Shown: positions 10,756-19,508, counted from the first letter of the stretch. The stretch is DNA of 64,000 nt from Janthinobacterium sp. 64 (GCF_002813325.1 NZ_PHUG01000001.1:4960001-5024000); one strand, 5' to 3'. Program-made: numbers and translations. The notes: a model not told the origin generated them from the sequence alone.

Positions 10756-11205
10756 TTAGCGGTTTTTCCAGCGCACCACGGGCTCTTCCGGCGCCGTGTC
10801 CGGCACGTTCGAGATCGCCAGCCAGTGCGTCAGGCGTTCCGGATGCTTGAGATTGATGCCCATGCCATCGATGATGCCGACCTGTTCCAGCATGCGCGCA
10901 TCGATTTTCGCCTTCGACACGGTAGGCGCGCCCATGACCATGCGGTCATACGCCTTGCGCGCCTTGTGTTCCCACTTGTGCAGATTGCTTTCGTCGAAGC
11001 GGTTCGCTTCGAAATACACGGTCAGGGTGCCATCGAGGTTGCCGAAGCCGACGATGCCCGCGCCCTTGCGGATGGTGGTGGTGTTGTCGAGGTCAAATTC
11101 CGCCGTGGGCACGAAAATGCCGGCGCGGCCATCGATATCGGGACGTCCCACGGGCGTTTCTTTGCCGTAGGAACTCGTTTCGGTAATGGGTTTCTCTGCA
11201 GACAT
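10756..11205 (-). CDS. Hypothetical protein, 149 residues
   Basis: The soluble product begins MSAEKPITETSSYG and contains FDLDNTTTIRKGAGIVGFGNLDGTLTVYFEANRF, a likely beta-rich segment. The C-terminus KHPERLTHWLAISNVPDTAPEEPVVRWKNR is basic. I do not recognise the family. ATG 11205 is chosen because the upstream extension to 11328 is Arg/Pro-rich and coding-unlike; the ribosome binding site is weak, so the start is uncertain. GC and codon use match the chromosome. Confidence 0.65.
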   Translation of the reverse strand: MSAEKPITETSSYGKETPVGRPDIDGRAGIFVPTAEFDLDNTTTIRKGAGIVGFGNLDGTLTVYFEANRFDESNLHKWEHKARKAYDRMVMGAPTVSKAKIDARMLEQVGIIDGMGINLKHPERLTHWLAISNVPDTAPEEPVVRWKNR

Positions 11206-11407
11206 GGTCCGTGTGTGGTGGCCGTACCGGGAGCGCAATCGGGCCCGGCAGCGCCAGTCATCCTGTTCAAAAAATGCGTGCTGATATTCAGGGCGGGGTA
11301 GGGGCCCTGGCGGAGCGATGCTTGGCATTGCTTGATACTCCGCTATTGTAGCGCCAATTTAATTCTTCCCTGCAACATTTCCTGATGCAATGCACCCGTT
11401 TGCCCAT

Positions 11408-11443
11408 GAAAAAAGCCGCCCGGCCAGGTGGCGGAGCGGCTGT
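11408..11443 (-). terminator. Terminator of the PEP-CTERM gene
   Basis: Read on the minus strand, AGCCGC pairs with GCGGCT around an inner partially paired CCGCC/GGCCGG region, followed by a run of six T. It lies just after the stop codon of the PEP-CTERM gene. Confidence 0.75.
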
Positions 11444-11462
11444 TGCGTAACGACGGCTGGAA

Positions 11463-12122
11463 TCAGGCGGCAGTCTTGCGGCGTGCGATGAAACCCAGCA
11501 AGCCCAGGCCCAGCAGCATCATGGCGTAGCTTTCCGGTTCCGGCACGGCGGCCATCACCGAGACATTGTCCAGGTAGGAGCCATAGGTTGGTGCGGAGAC
11601 GGGACCGATCGATTCGAAGCGCAACAGGGTGGACGAACCGAGCGCGGACACGTTCTGGCTGTAGGTTTGCCACACGCCGCTCGTGGTGCCGATCAGGGAC
11701 GTTGGCGTGAGCAGGGTGGAACCCCAGTAGACATTCATCAGGCTGCTCGCGCCGCCTGGCGTATCCGGGCGGCCCGAATAGGCAAACGACAGCGCATACG
11801 TGCCGCCGGCCGTGGTGGCGATCGATTGCGATACGGACGTCAGGCGCGCGGCGTTCAGTTCCAGGTATTGCGTGCCGGCGGCGGCGATGGGGTTGAAGCC
11901 GCCCTGGCCGCCTTGCGTGGCACCTTTCTGGATTTCAAAGGCCGAGTTGCCGCTGGCGGACGAGGTCCAGCCGGTCACGCTGCTGAGCGTAGCCCAGGAT
12001 GAGGAGATGACATTGTTTTCAAAACTGCCATTGACCACCAGTTCGGTTGCTGCGTTGGCTGTGCCAGCGGTGGCCAGGGTGACCAAGGCGGCAATCTTCA
12101 GGAGGGTGGCTGGCATTTTCAT
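11463..12122 (-). CDS. PEP-CTERM sorting domain protein
   Basis: The 219-residue exported protein has a signal peptide (KIAALVTLATAGTANA). A beta-sandwich-like part resembles DUF642/carbohydrate-binding domains (ELVVNGSFENN, TGWTSSASGNSAFEIQ, QYLELNAARLTSVSQSI). The C-terminus has the sorting signal VPEPESYAMMLLGLGLLGFIARRK: a VPEP motif, a hydrophobic helix and a basic tail. In this family the tail is recognised by exosortase, and the protein goes to the surface or exopolysaccharide matrix. No exosortase gene is in the window. The gene stands alone with its own terminator. Confidence 0.92.
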   Translation of the reverse strand: MKMPATLLKIAALVTLATAGTANAATELVVNGSFENNVISSSWATLSSVTGWTSSASGNSAFEIQKGATQGGQGGFNPIAAAGTQYLELNAARLTSVSQSIATTAGGTYALSFAYSGRPDTPGGASSLMNVYWGSTLLTPTSLIGTTSGVWQTYSQNVSALGSSTLLRFESIGPVSAPTYGSYLDNVSVMAAVPEPESYAMMLLGLGLLGFIARRKTAA

Positions 12123-12354
12123 GGTGTTCCAATTTAGTTGTTTATAGGATAATTTGATTTCTCAAATGACATTTAAATGATATCACCAAAACTCACACAA
12201 AAAACCAGGGCCGACTAAAAAAATTTGCAATTGTGAAATTATTTTTGTCTGTACTGCAATTAATTTTCATGGCGAAGCAATTACAGCCTTGGTGTAAGGC
12301 GAGCGCGACTTCGAACCTTCTTGCATGGCAGCATTTTTGTAACATCAGGGCGTT

Positions 12355-12394
12355 AAAAAACCTGCATCGCAACAACAACGAGGCAGGTTTTTTT
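12355..12394. terminator. Bidirectional terminator downstream of the FecA-like receptor
   Basis: AAAAAACCTGC (12355-12365) pairs with GCAGGTTTTTTT (12383-12394) around an 18-nt loop. The A-tract and T-tract on the two sides allow termination on either strand. It lies past the 3' end of the minus-strand receptor gene. The rest of 12123-12452 is AT-rich, including the control region of the PEP-CTERM gene, and shows no gene. Confidence 0.8.
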
Positions 12395-12452
12395 GAGGGC
12401 ATGTGCGTCTGCGGCGACATATTGATTCGATACGAACTGCCGCAGGCAATGG

Positions 12453-14558
12453 TCAGAACGCCAGGCGGCCCTGCAGATAGACCATGCGCGGCGCACCCAC
12501 CAGCTTGCCCAGGTTGCCATCCGAAGTGCGCGTAAAGTAGCGCTTGTCGGCGAGGTTGTTGACGCCGGCGACCAGTTCCAGGCCCTTTTGGCCCGGCACT
12601 TTCCATTTTACTTGCGTGTTCCAGGTGCGAAAGCCCGGGATGACGCCCAGGTTGCCGGCCGCGTTTTCCGCCACGGTGTTGGCTTCGTCGGCGAACTGGC
12701 GGCTCTGGTGGCTGCTCGACAAATCGACGCCCCAGGCGCCCAGCTGGTAGTGGGCGCCGACGGTATCCGTGGTGCGCGAATAGAAGGGCACGTCGTTGCC
12801 TGCGTTCGCGCCATCCTGCAAGGTCGCTTTGGTATAGGTGTAGGTGGCATAGGAGTTCAAGCCGGACAGCGGGCCGGACTGGTCGAAATGGTAGTCGATG
12901 GCCGATTCCAGGCCACGGTGGTGCGTGGCGCCCACGTTGTAGAAGACGACGTTCTCGCCGCTGCCGACGGACTGGATCTGGTTGTCGAACTTGATGTTGA
13001 ACAAGGTCGCCTCGGCCGACAACTGGGCGCTCTTCCAGCGCGCGCCCAGCTCGGCCGTCTTGGCCAGTTCCGGCTGCAGCGGGTTCTTGCTCGACTGGGC
13101 ATTGAGCTGCGTGTTTTGCACGGCGCCAAACGAGCTGTTGTAGTTGCCGAACAGGGTCACCTTGTTGCTCAGCAAGTAAGCCACGTTCAGCGAGGGCAGG
13201 GCCTTGTTGTTGAGCAATTCGATCTTTTGGTCGACCGGCAAGTGATTGTAGCGTTCCGTCTTGATGTGCTCGTAGCGCACGCCCGGCGTGATGCGCCAGG
13301 CGTCGATGGCGATCTTGTCGTCGATATACACGGCTTGCGCATCGGTGGCATTGTTGGCGAAGCGCGTCGGCTTTTGTTGCACGCCGCTGGCGATGACCAC
13401 GTTGTAGATGGTTTCATCGGCCCGCTCGGCCAGGTAGCGGTAGCCGACGGTGACGTCCTGCGATACCTTGCCCGTGATGAAGCGCTGCGTGTAGCGCGGT
13501 TCGATGGCCGTCGTTTCATAGTTGCGCGGCTGGTGGCCCAGGTTTTTTCCGCTGATCAGGGTGCTTTCGCGCGAGCTCTTGTTGTAATAGGCGCGCACCT
13601 CGAATTCCTGCGTGCCGGACAGGGCATTCAGGTAGCCGATATCGAAGGCTTTGCGCTCGCCGCTCCAGAAGTCGGTCGGACGCGTGTTCTGGAACGGGTC
13701 CTGTTTGTACTGGGCGGCGGTCAGGCCGCCCGGCGTGCGCGACGTCACGTCGTAGTAGGACAGCTTGCCGTACACCTCGGCCGTGGGGCTCAGGTCGTAG
13801 CGAAATTTCAGGGCGAAGTCGTTGACCTTTTCATCGCTGCCCACGCGCCAGTCGCTGCCGCGGATGCCCGAATACAGCACCGCCAGGCCCAGGCCGCTGT
13901 CGAGCTGGGTACCGGCAAAGACGCTCGCTTGCGTGTTGTGGCCCACTTCGCTGTACGAGTTGTAGCGCACGGTGGCGTCGCCCGTGATGCCTGGCGTGGT
14001 GGGTACGCGGCGCGTCTTGAAGTTGATGATGCCGCCCACGTTTTGCGGACCGAAGCGCACGGCGCCGCCGCCGCGCACCACGTCGACCGTCTCGACATTG
14101 GCCAGGCTGACGGGCGCGAACGACAGTTGCGGCTGGCCATATGGCGCCACCGACATCGGGATGCCGTCCAGCAAGACCGTGCTGCGTGGCGAATAGCGTC
14201 CGGCCAGTCCCCGCACGCCGATATTGAGCGATACGGCGCTGCCGGCGCTGCCCGAGTTGTCGCTGATCTGCACGCCGGGAATGCGGCGCATCACATCGCT
14301 GAGGCTGGTCGCGCCCGAATTCTCGATATCGTCCTTTTGCACCACCGTGCGGGCGCCGGCGAAATTTTTCGTGCTGGCGGCCATGCTGGTGCCCAGCAGG
14401 TTGCTGCTGACCTGAATCGATTCCAGGATGGGGCCGGCATTGTCAGCGGTGTTGGCTTGCTGAGCCTGCGCGGCAAGGGAAGTGCCCAGGCAGGCGAGGG
14501 CGATGGCCAGCGCGCACGGGCGCAGCGAAAACGGCAGTGTGGGAAGTGTGGCGGCCAT
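12453..14558 (-). CDS. TonB-dependent ferric-siderophore receptor, FecA-like
   Basis: This outer-membrane beta-barrel probably imports a ferric siderophore or ferric citrate using TonB energy. The 701-residue protein has a signal peptide (ALAIALACLGTSLAAQAQ) and a plug domain with DVMRRIPGVQISDNSGSAGSAVSLNIGVRGL and VETVDVVRGGGAVRFGPQNVGGIINF. The 22-strand barrel ends with an aromatic C-terminus (VYLQGRLAF). There is no N-terminal STN signalling domain, so it is not expected to act through a FecI/FecR pair. A Fur box lies about 90 nt upstream. The substrate is inferred only from the family. Confidence 0.9.
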   Translation of the reverse strand: MAATLPTLPFSLRPCALAIALACLGTSLAAQAQQANTADNAGPILESIQVSSNLLGTSMAASTKNFAGARTVVQKDDIENSGATSLSDVMRRIPGVQISDNSGSAGSAVSLNIGVRGLAGRYSPRSTVLLDGIPMSVAPYGQPQLSFAPVSLANVETVDVVRGGGAVRFGPQNVGGIINFKTRRVPTTPGITGDATVRYNSYSEVGHNTQASVFAGTQLDSGLGLAVLYSGIRGSDWRVGSDEKVNDFALKFRYDLSPTAEVYGKLSYYDVTSRTPGGLTAAQYKQDPFQNTRPTDFWSGERKAFDIGYLNALSGTQEFEVRAYYNKSSRESTLISGKNLGHQPRNYETTAIEPRYTQRFITGKVSQDVTVGYRYLAERADETIYNVVIASGVQQKPTRFANNATDAQAVYIDDKIAIDAWRITPGVRYEHIKTERYNHLPVDQKIELLNNKALPSLNVAYLLSNKVTLFGNYNSSFGAVQNTQLNAQSSKNPLQPELAKTAELGARWKSAQLSAEATLFNIKFDNQIQSVGSGENVVFYNVGATHHRGLESAIDYHFDQSGPLSGLNSYATYTYTKATLQDGANAGNDVPFYSRTTDTVGAHYQLGAWGVDLSSSHQSRQFADEANTVAENAAGNLGVIPGFRTWNTQVKWKVPGQKGLELVAGVNNLADKRYFTRTSDGNLGKLVGAPRMVYLQGRLAF

Positions 14559-14649
14559 GCATGGATCTCCGTAATGACAATGGTTGCGCGGGCAATCAGG
14601 CGGCGCGACAACGGCGTGGCGTGGGCATCCGGCGCAAGGGGATAGGAAT

Positions 14650-14668
14650 GATAATGATTCTCATTTTA
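14650..14668 (-). promoter_or_regulatory. Fur box upstream of the FecA-like receptor
   Basis: GATAATGATTCTCATTTTA matches 15 of 19 positions of the classical Fur box GATAATGATAATCATTATC. It sits about 92 nt upstream of the receptor start on the minus strand, which fits iron repression. The plus-strand response regulator gene starts about 180 nt on the other side and might also be affected. Confidence 0.8.
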
Positions 14669-14845
14669 TCCGTCAATTGCGCAAACTGCGTAGGGCAGGC
14701 TTTCTCCGCGCGCGGTGAGGAAGTGTTGCTGGCGCGGTACAGCGGGGCGCCTGGATTGCTGCTTGGCAGCATTGCTGGGGTGCGACGGCATTGCGCGCGC
14801 TTCTTGTATACTGCCGTTTTTGCAGCCGTCACACGTGAAGGTACA

Positions 14846-15292
14846 ATGAGCCAGACAACTGAAACGACACCAGGCAGTTCCTCCGTGGAACGCCGCCAGG
14901 GCGACCAGCCGGCAAGTGCTGCGCGCAAACTCAATCTGCTGGTGGTCGACGACAACCAGGAAGTGGGCGAATCGCTGGCCATGCTGCTCGAGGCGCTGGG
15001 CCACCACGCGGTGGTGGTGCGCAACTGGCAGATGGCCGTCGAGCAAGTCAAGCTGTGCGTGCCCGACGCCGTCTACCTCGACATCGAAATGCCCGGTATC
15101 AGCGGCATCGAAATCGGCCGCCGCCTGCATAACAATCCCGAGACGGCCAACGCCGTGCTGATCGCCGTCACCGGCCACAGCCTGCCCATGTACATGGACG
15201 ACGCGCTGGCCGTGGGCTTCCGCCACTTCCTCGTCAAACCCGTGCGCCTGGAAGACCTGGCGACGACGGTGCAGTCGGTGCTGGCGGGGTAG
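14846..15292 (+). CDS. Single-domain response regulator
   Basis: The 148-residue product is a receiver domain with a disordered N-terminal leader of about 28 residues. It shows the acidic pair DD (35-36), the phosphoacceptor in AVYLDIEMPG (Asp79), the conserved Thr in AVTGHS and the Lys in FLVKPV. No output domain is attached, so it may act as a phosphate sink, phosphorelay intermediate or protein-interaction regulator like CheY. ATG 14846 is chosen because the upstream extension to 14537 runs through the Fur box and the divergent promoter. No kinase gene is adjacent. Confidence 0.88.
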   Translation: MSQTTETTPGSSSVERRQGDQPASAARKLNLLVVDDNQEVGESLAMLLEALGHHAVVVRNWQMAVEQVKLCVPDAVYLDIEMPGISGIEIGRRLHNNPETANAVLIAVTGHSLPMYMDDALAVGFRHFLVKPVRLEDLATTVQSVLAG

Positions 15293-15320
15293 GTTTTCTG
15301 CTGCCTCGCCTGATCGGTGG

Positions 15321-15617
15321 TCAGGTGTTCAGCGCTGCGGCGCGAAATTGCAAGCCGAGTGCATGCGTCACCTTCAAAATGGTGTCGAAGCTCGGATTGC
15401 CTTCGCCGGACAGGGCCTTGTACAAGCTTTCCCGTCCCAGTCCCGTGTCTTTGGCAAGTTGCGTCATGCCGCGCGCCCTGGCAATGTTGCCGAGCGCTTT
15501 GGCGATGAACGATGCGTCGTCGCCAGCTTCTTCCAGGCAAGCTTCAAAGTAGGCGACGATATCTTCTTCGGTCTTGATGTGCTGCGCGCTATCCCATTTG
15601 CTGAGTTTTTGTACCAT
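15321..15617 (-). CDS. Antitoxin of HigBA type, HTH protein
   Basis: The 98-residue protein starts MVQKLSKWDSAQHIKTEEDI and contains a Cro/C1-type helix-turn-helix (MTQLAKDTGLGRESLYKALSGEGNPSFDTILKVTHALGL). This layout matches addiction-module antidote proteins of the HigA group, which neutralise the toxin and repress the operon. The ATG at 15617 shares a base with the toxin stop codon, so the two genes are co-translated, toxin first, the order typical of higBA. Confidence 0.88.
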   Translation of the reverse strand: MVQKLSKWDSAQHIKTEEDIVAYFEACLEEAGDDASFIAKALGNIARARGMTQLAKDTGLGRESLYKALSGEGNPSFDTILKVTHALGLQFRAAALNT

Positions 15618-15916
15618 CAGACCTCCTGGAGTGTTTGCGCGAGCCGCTGCGCCGTTTTGATATCTTTCGCTTGCGTTGATTTGTCGCCACCAGCGAGCAG
15701 GATGATTATTTCCATGCCTCGTTGGGTGAAATAAACGCGGTAACCGGGGCCACAATCAATTCGCATTTCCGAAACGCCGCCACCGACAGGTTTGCAATCG
15801 CCAAAGTTGCCATCTTCGGCGCGATCAATGCGGGCCTGGATACGGAAAAATGCTTTCCGATCTTTCAGCTGGCTGAACCAGTCATCGAACGTGGCCGTGG
15901 TATGGATGCTTTTCAC
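15617..15916 (-). CDS. Toxin of RelE/HigB (Gp49-like) type
   Basis: The product of about 99 residues contains FDDWFSQLKDRKAFFRIQARIDRAEDGNFGDCKPVGGGVSEMRID, GPGYRVYF and IILLAGGDKSTQAKDIKTA. This is the pattern of phage-derived Gp49-like RelE-fold toxins, which are usually ribosome-dependent mRNA endonucleases. I chose GTG 15916. An in-frame TTG at 15952 would add 12 residues, but it falls within a likely promoter (TTGATT, 17 bp, TACACT), so the shorter form is preferred. The start remains uncertain. Confidence 0.85.
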   Translation of the reverse strand: MKSIHTTATFDDWFSQLKDRKAFFRIQARIDRAEDGNFGDCKPVGGGVSEMRIDCGPGYRVYFTQRGMEIIILLAGGDKSTQAKDIKTAQRLAQTLQEV

Positions 15917-15917
15917 G

Positions 15918-15960
15918 CATACAAGTGTATTCTTTGGGATACGATAAATCAAGCGTATGC
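15918..15960 (-). promoter_or_regulatory. Promoter and inverted repeat of the toxin-antitoxin operon
   Basis: On the minus strand TTGATT (15952-15947) and TACACT are 17 bp apart, a plausible sigma-70 promoter just before the toxin start. The inverted repeat GCATAC ... GTATGC brackets this stretch. It is a candidate operator for the antitoxin, since toxin-antitoxin operons are commonly autoregulated. Confidence 0.45.
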
Positions 15961-16064
15961 GTCAAGTTTGACTGCGCGTACAGCTTGGATTTTTTCTGAT
16001 GTGCTCGCCTGACATGCTGCGGGAGAAGAGGGCTGATGTTGCCTCATGCATGTGTGCGGAAATG

Positions 16065-16099
16065 AAAAAAGGGTTACAAGCCGAAGCATGTAACCCTTT
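16065..16099 (-). terminator. Terminator downstream of tRNA-His
   Basis: AGGGTTACA pairs with TGTAACCCT, and on the minus strand the stem is followed by a run of T. It lies 20 bp past the tRNA-His 3' end. Confidence 0.8.
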
Positions 16100-16117
16100 A
16101 ATTTACCACTAATTCTG

Positions 16118-16194
16118 TGGGGTGGCTGATGGGGCTCGAACCCACGACAACAGGAATCACAATCCTGGACTCTACCAACTGAGCTACAGCCACC
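16118..16194 (-). tRNA. tRNA-His (anticodon GTG)
   Basis: The acceptor stem GTGGCTG / CAGCCAC, the D-arm AGCTCAGTTGGTAGAG, the anticodon loop TTGTGAT with anticodon GTG and the T-arm GTGGGTTCGAGCCCCAT are all present. The extra 5' G-1 typical of tRNA-His is encoded at 16194 opposite the discriminator C at 16121. The CCA end is encoded at 16118-16120. Confidence 0.95.
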
Positions 16195-16337
16195 ACTGTC
16201 TTACTTACCTGTTTAGCTGTTTTGCTGAACAGGTGCCGAATTATACAAAGAACTCGGCGAAGTGGCAAATCTAAATGCAGTCTTTTTTAAAGAATCGAAA
16301 GATTGCATGAAAACGGTCGCTTTTGCTCTCACACCGC

Positions 16338-17183
16338 TCACACGGACAGGTGTGTGACGGGCGGCTGCAAGTCCAGCAAGCCGGCGAAGGCTTGCGCCAA
16401 GGACTCGACCTTGGCCGTCGTGTAGCCCTGCAGCTGCGGGGCCTCGTTGTCGATGCGGCGCAGGCTTGCCGCGTCGAGCAAGCGGGTCAGCTGGCGCGCC
16501 ACGGCGTCGCCCGTGTCCACCAGGGTAATCATTTCCTGCGTATGCGCGCGCACCGTGCGGACGATGGCGTCCTGCACGAACGGGTAGTGCGTGCAGCCCA
16601 GCACCAGCGTGTCGACGCCTTGCGCCAGCATGGGAGCGATGTAGCGTTCCAGCATGGCGCTGGTAGCGTCCGTCGGATCATTGCCCAGCTCGCACTGCTC
16701 GATGCGGTCGGCCAAGCCGATGCAGGGCTGCAAGATGAACGTGGCGCCCGTGGCAGTGCTCACCTGTTCGCGCAGGGCCAGCAGCTTGTCGCCGCGCAAG
16801 GCGCGTTCCGTCGCCAGCACGGCGATCTTGCCGTTGCGGCTGATGCTTGCCGCCGGTTTCAGGCCCGGTTCGACGCCGACGATGGGCAGGTCCGGGTAGC
16901 GCGCGCGCAGCGCCTTGATGGCGGCGATGGTGGCCGTGTTGCACGCCACCACCAGCGCCTTCGCACCTTGCTGCAATAAAAAGGCGGTGATGGCCAGCGA
17001 ACGGTCGACCACTTGCTGTTCCGTCTTGTCGCCATACGGCGCATGGGCGGAATCGGCAAAGTACATCAAATCTTCCTGCGGCAGCTGTGCGCGGATATGG
17101 CGCAGCACCGACAGGCCGCCCACGCCGGAGTCAAAAATGCCGATGGGCGCGTTTGGGCGGGCAGTGCTTGCAGTAAAAGTCAT
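16338..17183 (-). CDS. murI: Glutamate racemase
   Basis: MurI interconverts L- and D-glutamate for peptidoglycan synthesis in the cytoplasm. The 281-residue protein has the family landmarks IGIFDSGVGGLSVL, the first catalytic Cys in VVACNTATIAAI and the second in LVLGCTHYPF. DTGDAVARQ lies near the end. It starts 18 bp after the terminator of the fumarase gene on the same strand, so it is likely expressed from its own promoter or by read-through. Confidence 0.95.
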   Translation of the reverse strand: MTFTASTARPNAPIGIFDSGVGGLSVLRHIRAQLPQEDLMYFADSAHAPYGDKTEQQVVDRSLAITAFLLQQGAKALVVACNTATIAAIKALRARYPDLPIVGVEPGLKPAASISRNGKIAVLATERALRGDKLLALREQVSTATGATFILQPCIGLADRIEQCELGNDPTDATSAMLERYIAPMLAQGVDTLVLGCTHYPFVQDAIVRTVRAHTQEMITLVDTGDAVARQLTRLLDAASLRRIDNEAPQLQGYTTAKVESLAQAFAGLLDLQPPVTHLSV

Positions 17184-17200
17184 AGGGAACCGTTGAAGAT

Positions 17201-17234
17201 AAAAAAACGCCGCGCTGGATTGCCGCGCGGCGTT
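17201..17234 (-). terminator. Terminator of the fumarase gene
   Basis: ACGCCGCGC pairs with GCGCGGCGT (9 bp), followed on the minus strand by seven T. It lies between the fumarase stop codon and the murI start. Confidence 0.9.
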
Positions 17235-17249
17235 AATGGTAGAGCTTGT

Positions 17250-18791
17250 TTAAGCAACCGTCACGGGAATCTTGCTGACGCTATTGAGTTGCTCGATCTT
17301 CGCCTGCCATTCTTTCGGGCCCGTGTTGTGCACCGAGGTGCCTTTCGCATCCACGGCTACCGTCACCGGCATGTCGACGACGTCGAATTCGTAGATCGCT
17401 TCCATGCCCATATCGGCAAAGCCCAGCACCTTGGCGTGCTTGATGGCTTTCGACACCAGGTAGGCGGCGCCGCCCACGGCCATCAGGTAAGCCGACTGGT
17501 GCTTCTGGATCGATTCGATGGCGACCGGGCCACGCTCGGCCTTGCCGATCATGGCGATCAGGCCGGTTTTTTCCAGCATCATGTCGGTGAACTTGTCCAT
17601 GCGCGTGGCGGTGGTCGGGCCGGCCGGGCCGACGGCTTCGTCGCGCACGGGGTCAACGGGACCGACGTAATAGATCACGCGGTTTTTGAAGTCGACCGGC
17701 AATTCTTCGCCCTTGGCCAGCATGTCCTGGATGCGTTTATGCGCGGCGTCGCGGCCCGTCAGCATCTTGCCGTTCAGCAGCAAGGTCTGGCCCGGCGTCC
17801 ACGAAGCGACTTCTTCTTTCGTCAGGGTGTTCAGGTCGACGCGCTTGGATTTTTCCGTGTCCGGCGTCCAGTGCACTTCCGGCCACGACGACAGCGATGG
17901 CGGCGTCATGTAGGCAGGGCCCGAGCCGTCCAGCACGAAGTGGCCGTGGCGCGTGGCGGCGCAGTTCGGGATCATGGCGACCGGCTTCGATGCGGCGTGC
18001 GTCGGGTGCATCATGATTTTTACGTCGAGCACGGTCGTCAGGCCGCCCAGGCCTTGCGCGCCGATGCCCAGCGAGTTGATCTTGTCGCACAGTTCGATAC
18101 GCAGTTCTTCCAGTTTGTTTTGCGGGCCGCGCTGTTTCAGCTCAAACATGTCGATGTCTTCCATCAACACCTCTTTTGCCATCAGCATGGCTTTCTCGGC
18201 CGTGCCGCCGATGCCGATGCCCAGCATGCCTGGCGGGCACCAGCCGGCACCCATCGTCGGCACCGTTTTCATGACCCAGTCCACCAGCGAGTCGGACGGG
18301 TTCATCATGATCATCTTGGATTTGTTTTCCGAGCCGCCGCCCTTGGCAGCGACTTTCACGTCGACGGTATTGCCTTCGACCAGTTCCATGTGCACCACGG
18401 CTGGCGTGTTGTCCTTGGTGTTCTTGCGGTCGAAATGCGGGTCGGCCACGATGGAAGCGCGCAGCTTGTTGTCGTCGAAATTGTACGCGCGGCGCACGCC
18501 TTCGTTGACGGCGTCGGTGACCGTGCCGCTGAAACCTTCGAAGCGCACGCCCATGCCGATTTTCAGGAAGACGTTGACGATACCCGTGTCCTGGCAGATA
18601 GGACGCTTGCCTTCCGCGCACATGCGCGAGTTGGTCAGGATTTGCGCGATCGCATCTTTTGCCGCCGGGCTTTGCTCGGCCGCGTAGGCGCGCGCCAGGT
18701 GCTCGATGTAATCAGCAGGGTGGTAGTAGCTAATGTACTGCAACGCTGCGGCGACGGATTCGATCAGGTCTTCTTGCTTTATGACAGTCAT
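17250..18791 (-). CDS. Fumarate hydratase class I (iron-sulfur)
   Basis: This TCA-cycle enzyme hydrates fumarate to L-malate using an oxygen-sensitive [4Fe-4S] cluster. The 513-residue protein is the fused type, with the N-terminal alpha part and the C-terminal beta part in one chain. Candidate cluster cysteines are in ICQDTGIV, GWCPPGMLGIGIGG and IPNCAATRHGHF. The C-terminal part has VIYYVGPVDPVRDEAVGPAGPTTATRMD. ATG 18791 (MTVIKQEDL) is preferred over upstream extensions, which overlap the preceding terminator. It belongs to the fumA/fumB group, distinct from class II FumC. Confidence 0.94.
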   Translation of the reverse strand: MTVIKQEDLIESVAAALQYISYYHPADYIEHLARAYAAEQSPAAKDAIAQILTNSRMCAEGKRPICQDTGIVNVFLKIGMGVRFEGFSGTVTDAVNEGVRRAYNFDDNKLRASIVADPHFDRKNTKDNTPAVVHMELVEGNTVDVKVAAKGGGSENKSKMIMMNPSDSLVDWVMKTVPTMGAGWCPPGMLGIGIGGTAEKAMLMAKEVLMEDIDMFELKQRGPQNKLEELRIELCDKINSLGIGAQGLGGLTTVLDVKIMMHPTHAASKPVAMIPNCAATRHGHFVLDGSGPAYMTPPSLSSWPEVHWTPDTEKSKRVDLNTLTKEEVASWTPGQTLLLNGKMLTGRDAAHKRIQDMLAKGEELPVDFKNRVIYYVGPVDPVRDEAVGPAGPTTATRMDKFTDMMLEKTGLIAMIGKAERGPVAIESIQKHQSAYLMAVGGAAYLVSKAIKHAKVLGFADMGMEAIYEFDVVDMPVTVAVDAKGTSVHNTGPKEWQAKIEQLNSVSKIPVTVA

Positions 18792-18830
18792 GGTGTTCTC
18801 GCGGTGGATAAGAAGGGTAGGACTCTTTGC

Positions 18831-18870
18831 TAAAAGCCCATGGCCGCCGCTGGCAGCCATGGGCTTCTTT
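18831..18870 (-). terminator. Terminator between the YqhA-like gene and fumarase
   Basis: AAGCCCATGGC (18834-18844) pairs with GCCATGGGCTT (18856-18866) around an 11-nt loop. On the minus strand it is followed by TTTTA. It lies 3' of the YqhA-like gene and 5' of the fumarase gene. Confidence 0.75.
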
Positions 18871-18873
18871 TCT

Positions 18874-19488
18874 TTAGTGGGGTGCTCTGGCCTGGTTCTG
18901 CGTGACGGTCATAATGCGGTCCGTGTACGCAATCGCCATCGCCGACAGGATGAAGACCATGTGGATCACCGTTTGCGCGATGATCACTTCGATCTTGTAC
19001 GAGTTGGCGTTGATGAAGGTCTTCAGCAGGTGGATGGACGAGATGCCGATGATGGCCATCGCCAGTTTCGTTTTCAGCACGGACGCATTCACATGCGACA
19101 GCCATTCCGGCTGGTCTGGGTGGTCATCGAGGTGCATGCGCGAAACGAAGGTTTCATAGCCGCCGATGATGACCATGATCAACAGATTCGAGATCATGAC
19201 CACATCGATCAAGCCCAGTACCACCAGCATGATGGTCGCTTCATTGAGCTTGGTCGGCAGGGCGCCGCCCGGTACGGCCACGGCCGTCAAGACGTGCTGC
19301 AGGGCCGCGTCATTGCCGAACACGGCGCCGATCAGGTCCGACAGTTCCACCCAGAAGTGAAATACATACACGCATTGCGCGAGGATCAGGCCCAGGTACA
19401 GCGGCAGCTGCAGCCAGCGCGACATGAAGATGAAGGCGGACAGGGGATGCAGTTTGCTATGTTTGGGTTTTTGTGAATGGTCGATCAT
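18874..19488 (-). CDS. UPF0114/YqhA-like membrane protein
   Basis: The 204-residue protein has about four hydrophobic segments: LPLYLGLILAQCVYVFHF, ATIMLVVLGLIDVVMISNLLIMVII, LAMAIIGISSIHLL and IAQTVIHMVFILSAMAIAYTD. The sequence, including VIIGGYETFVSRMHLDDHPDQPEWLSHV, matches the UPF0114 (YqhA, TIGR00645) family of inner-membrane proteins of unknown function. ATG 19488 is used; upstream codons overlap an inverted repeat. The gene diverges from acs across a 294-bp gap. Confidence 0.88.
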   Translation of the reverse strand: MIDHSQKPKHSKLHPLSAFIFMSRWLQLPLYLGLILAQCVYVFHFWVELSDLIGAVFGNDAALQHVLTAVAVPGGALPTKLNEATIMLVVLGLIDVVMISNLLIMVIIGGYETFVSRMHLDDHPDQPEWLSHVNASVLKTKLAMAIIGISSIHLLKTFINANSYKIEVIIAQTVIHMVFILSAMAIAYTDRIMTVTQNQARAPH

Positions 19489-19508
19489 CTGGAGTTTCCT
19501 GGGGGTAA

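Noticed and set aside
12588..14645. A 685-residue plus-strand ORF opposite the FecA-like receptor
   Set aside because: It is rich in Arg, His, Gly and Val, without motifs. The receptor on the other strand has a complete plug and barrel and a Fur box.
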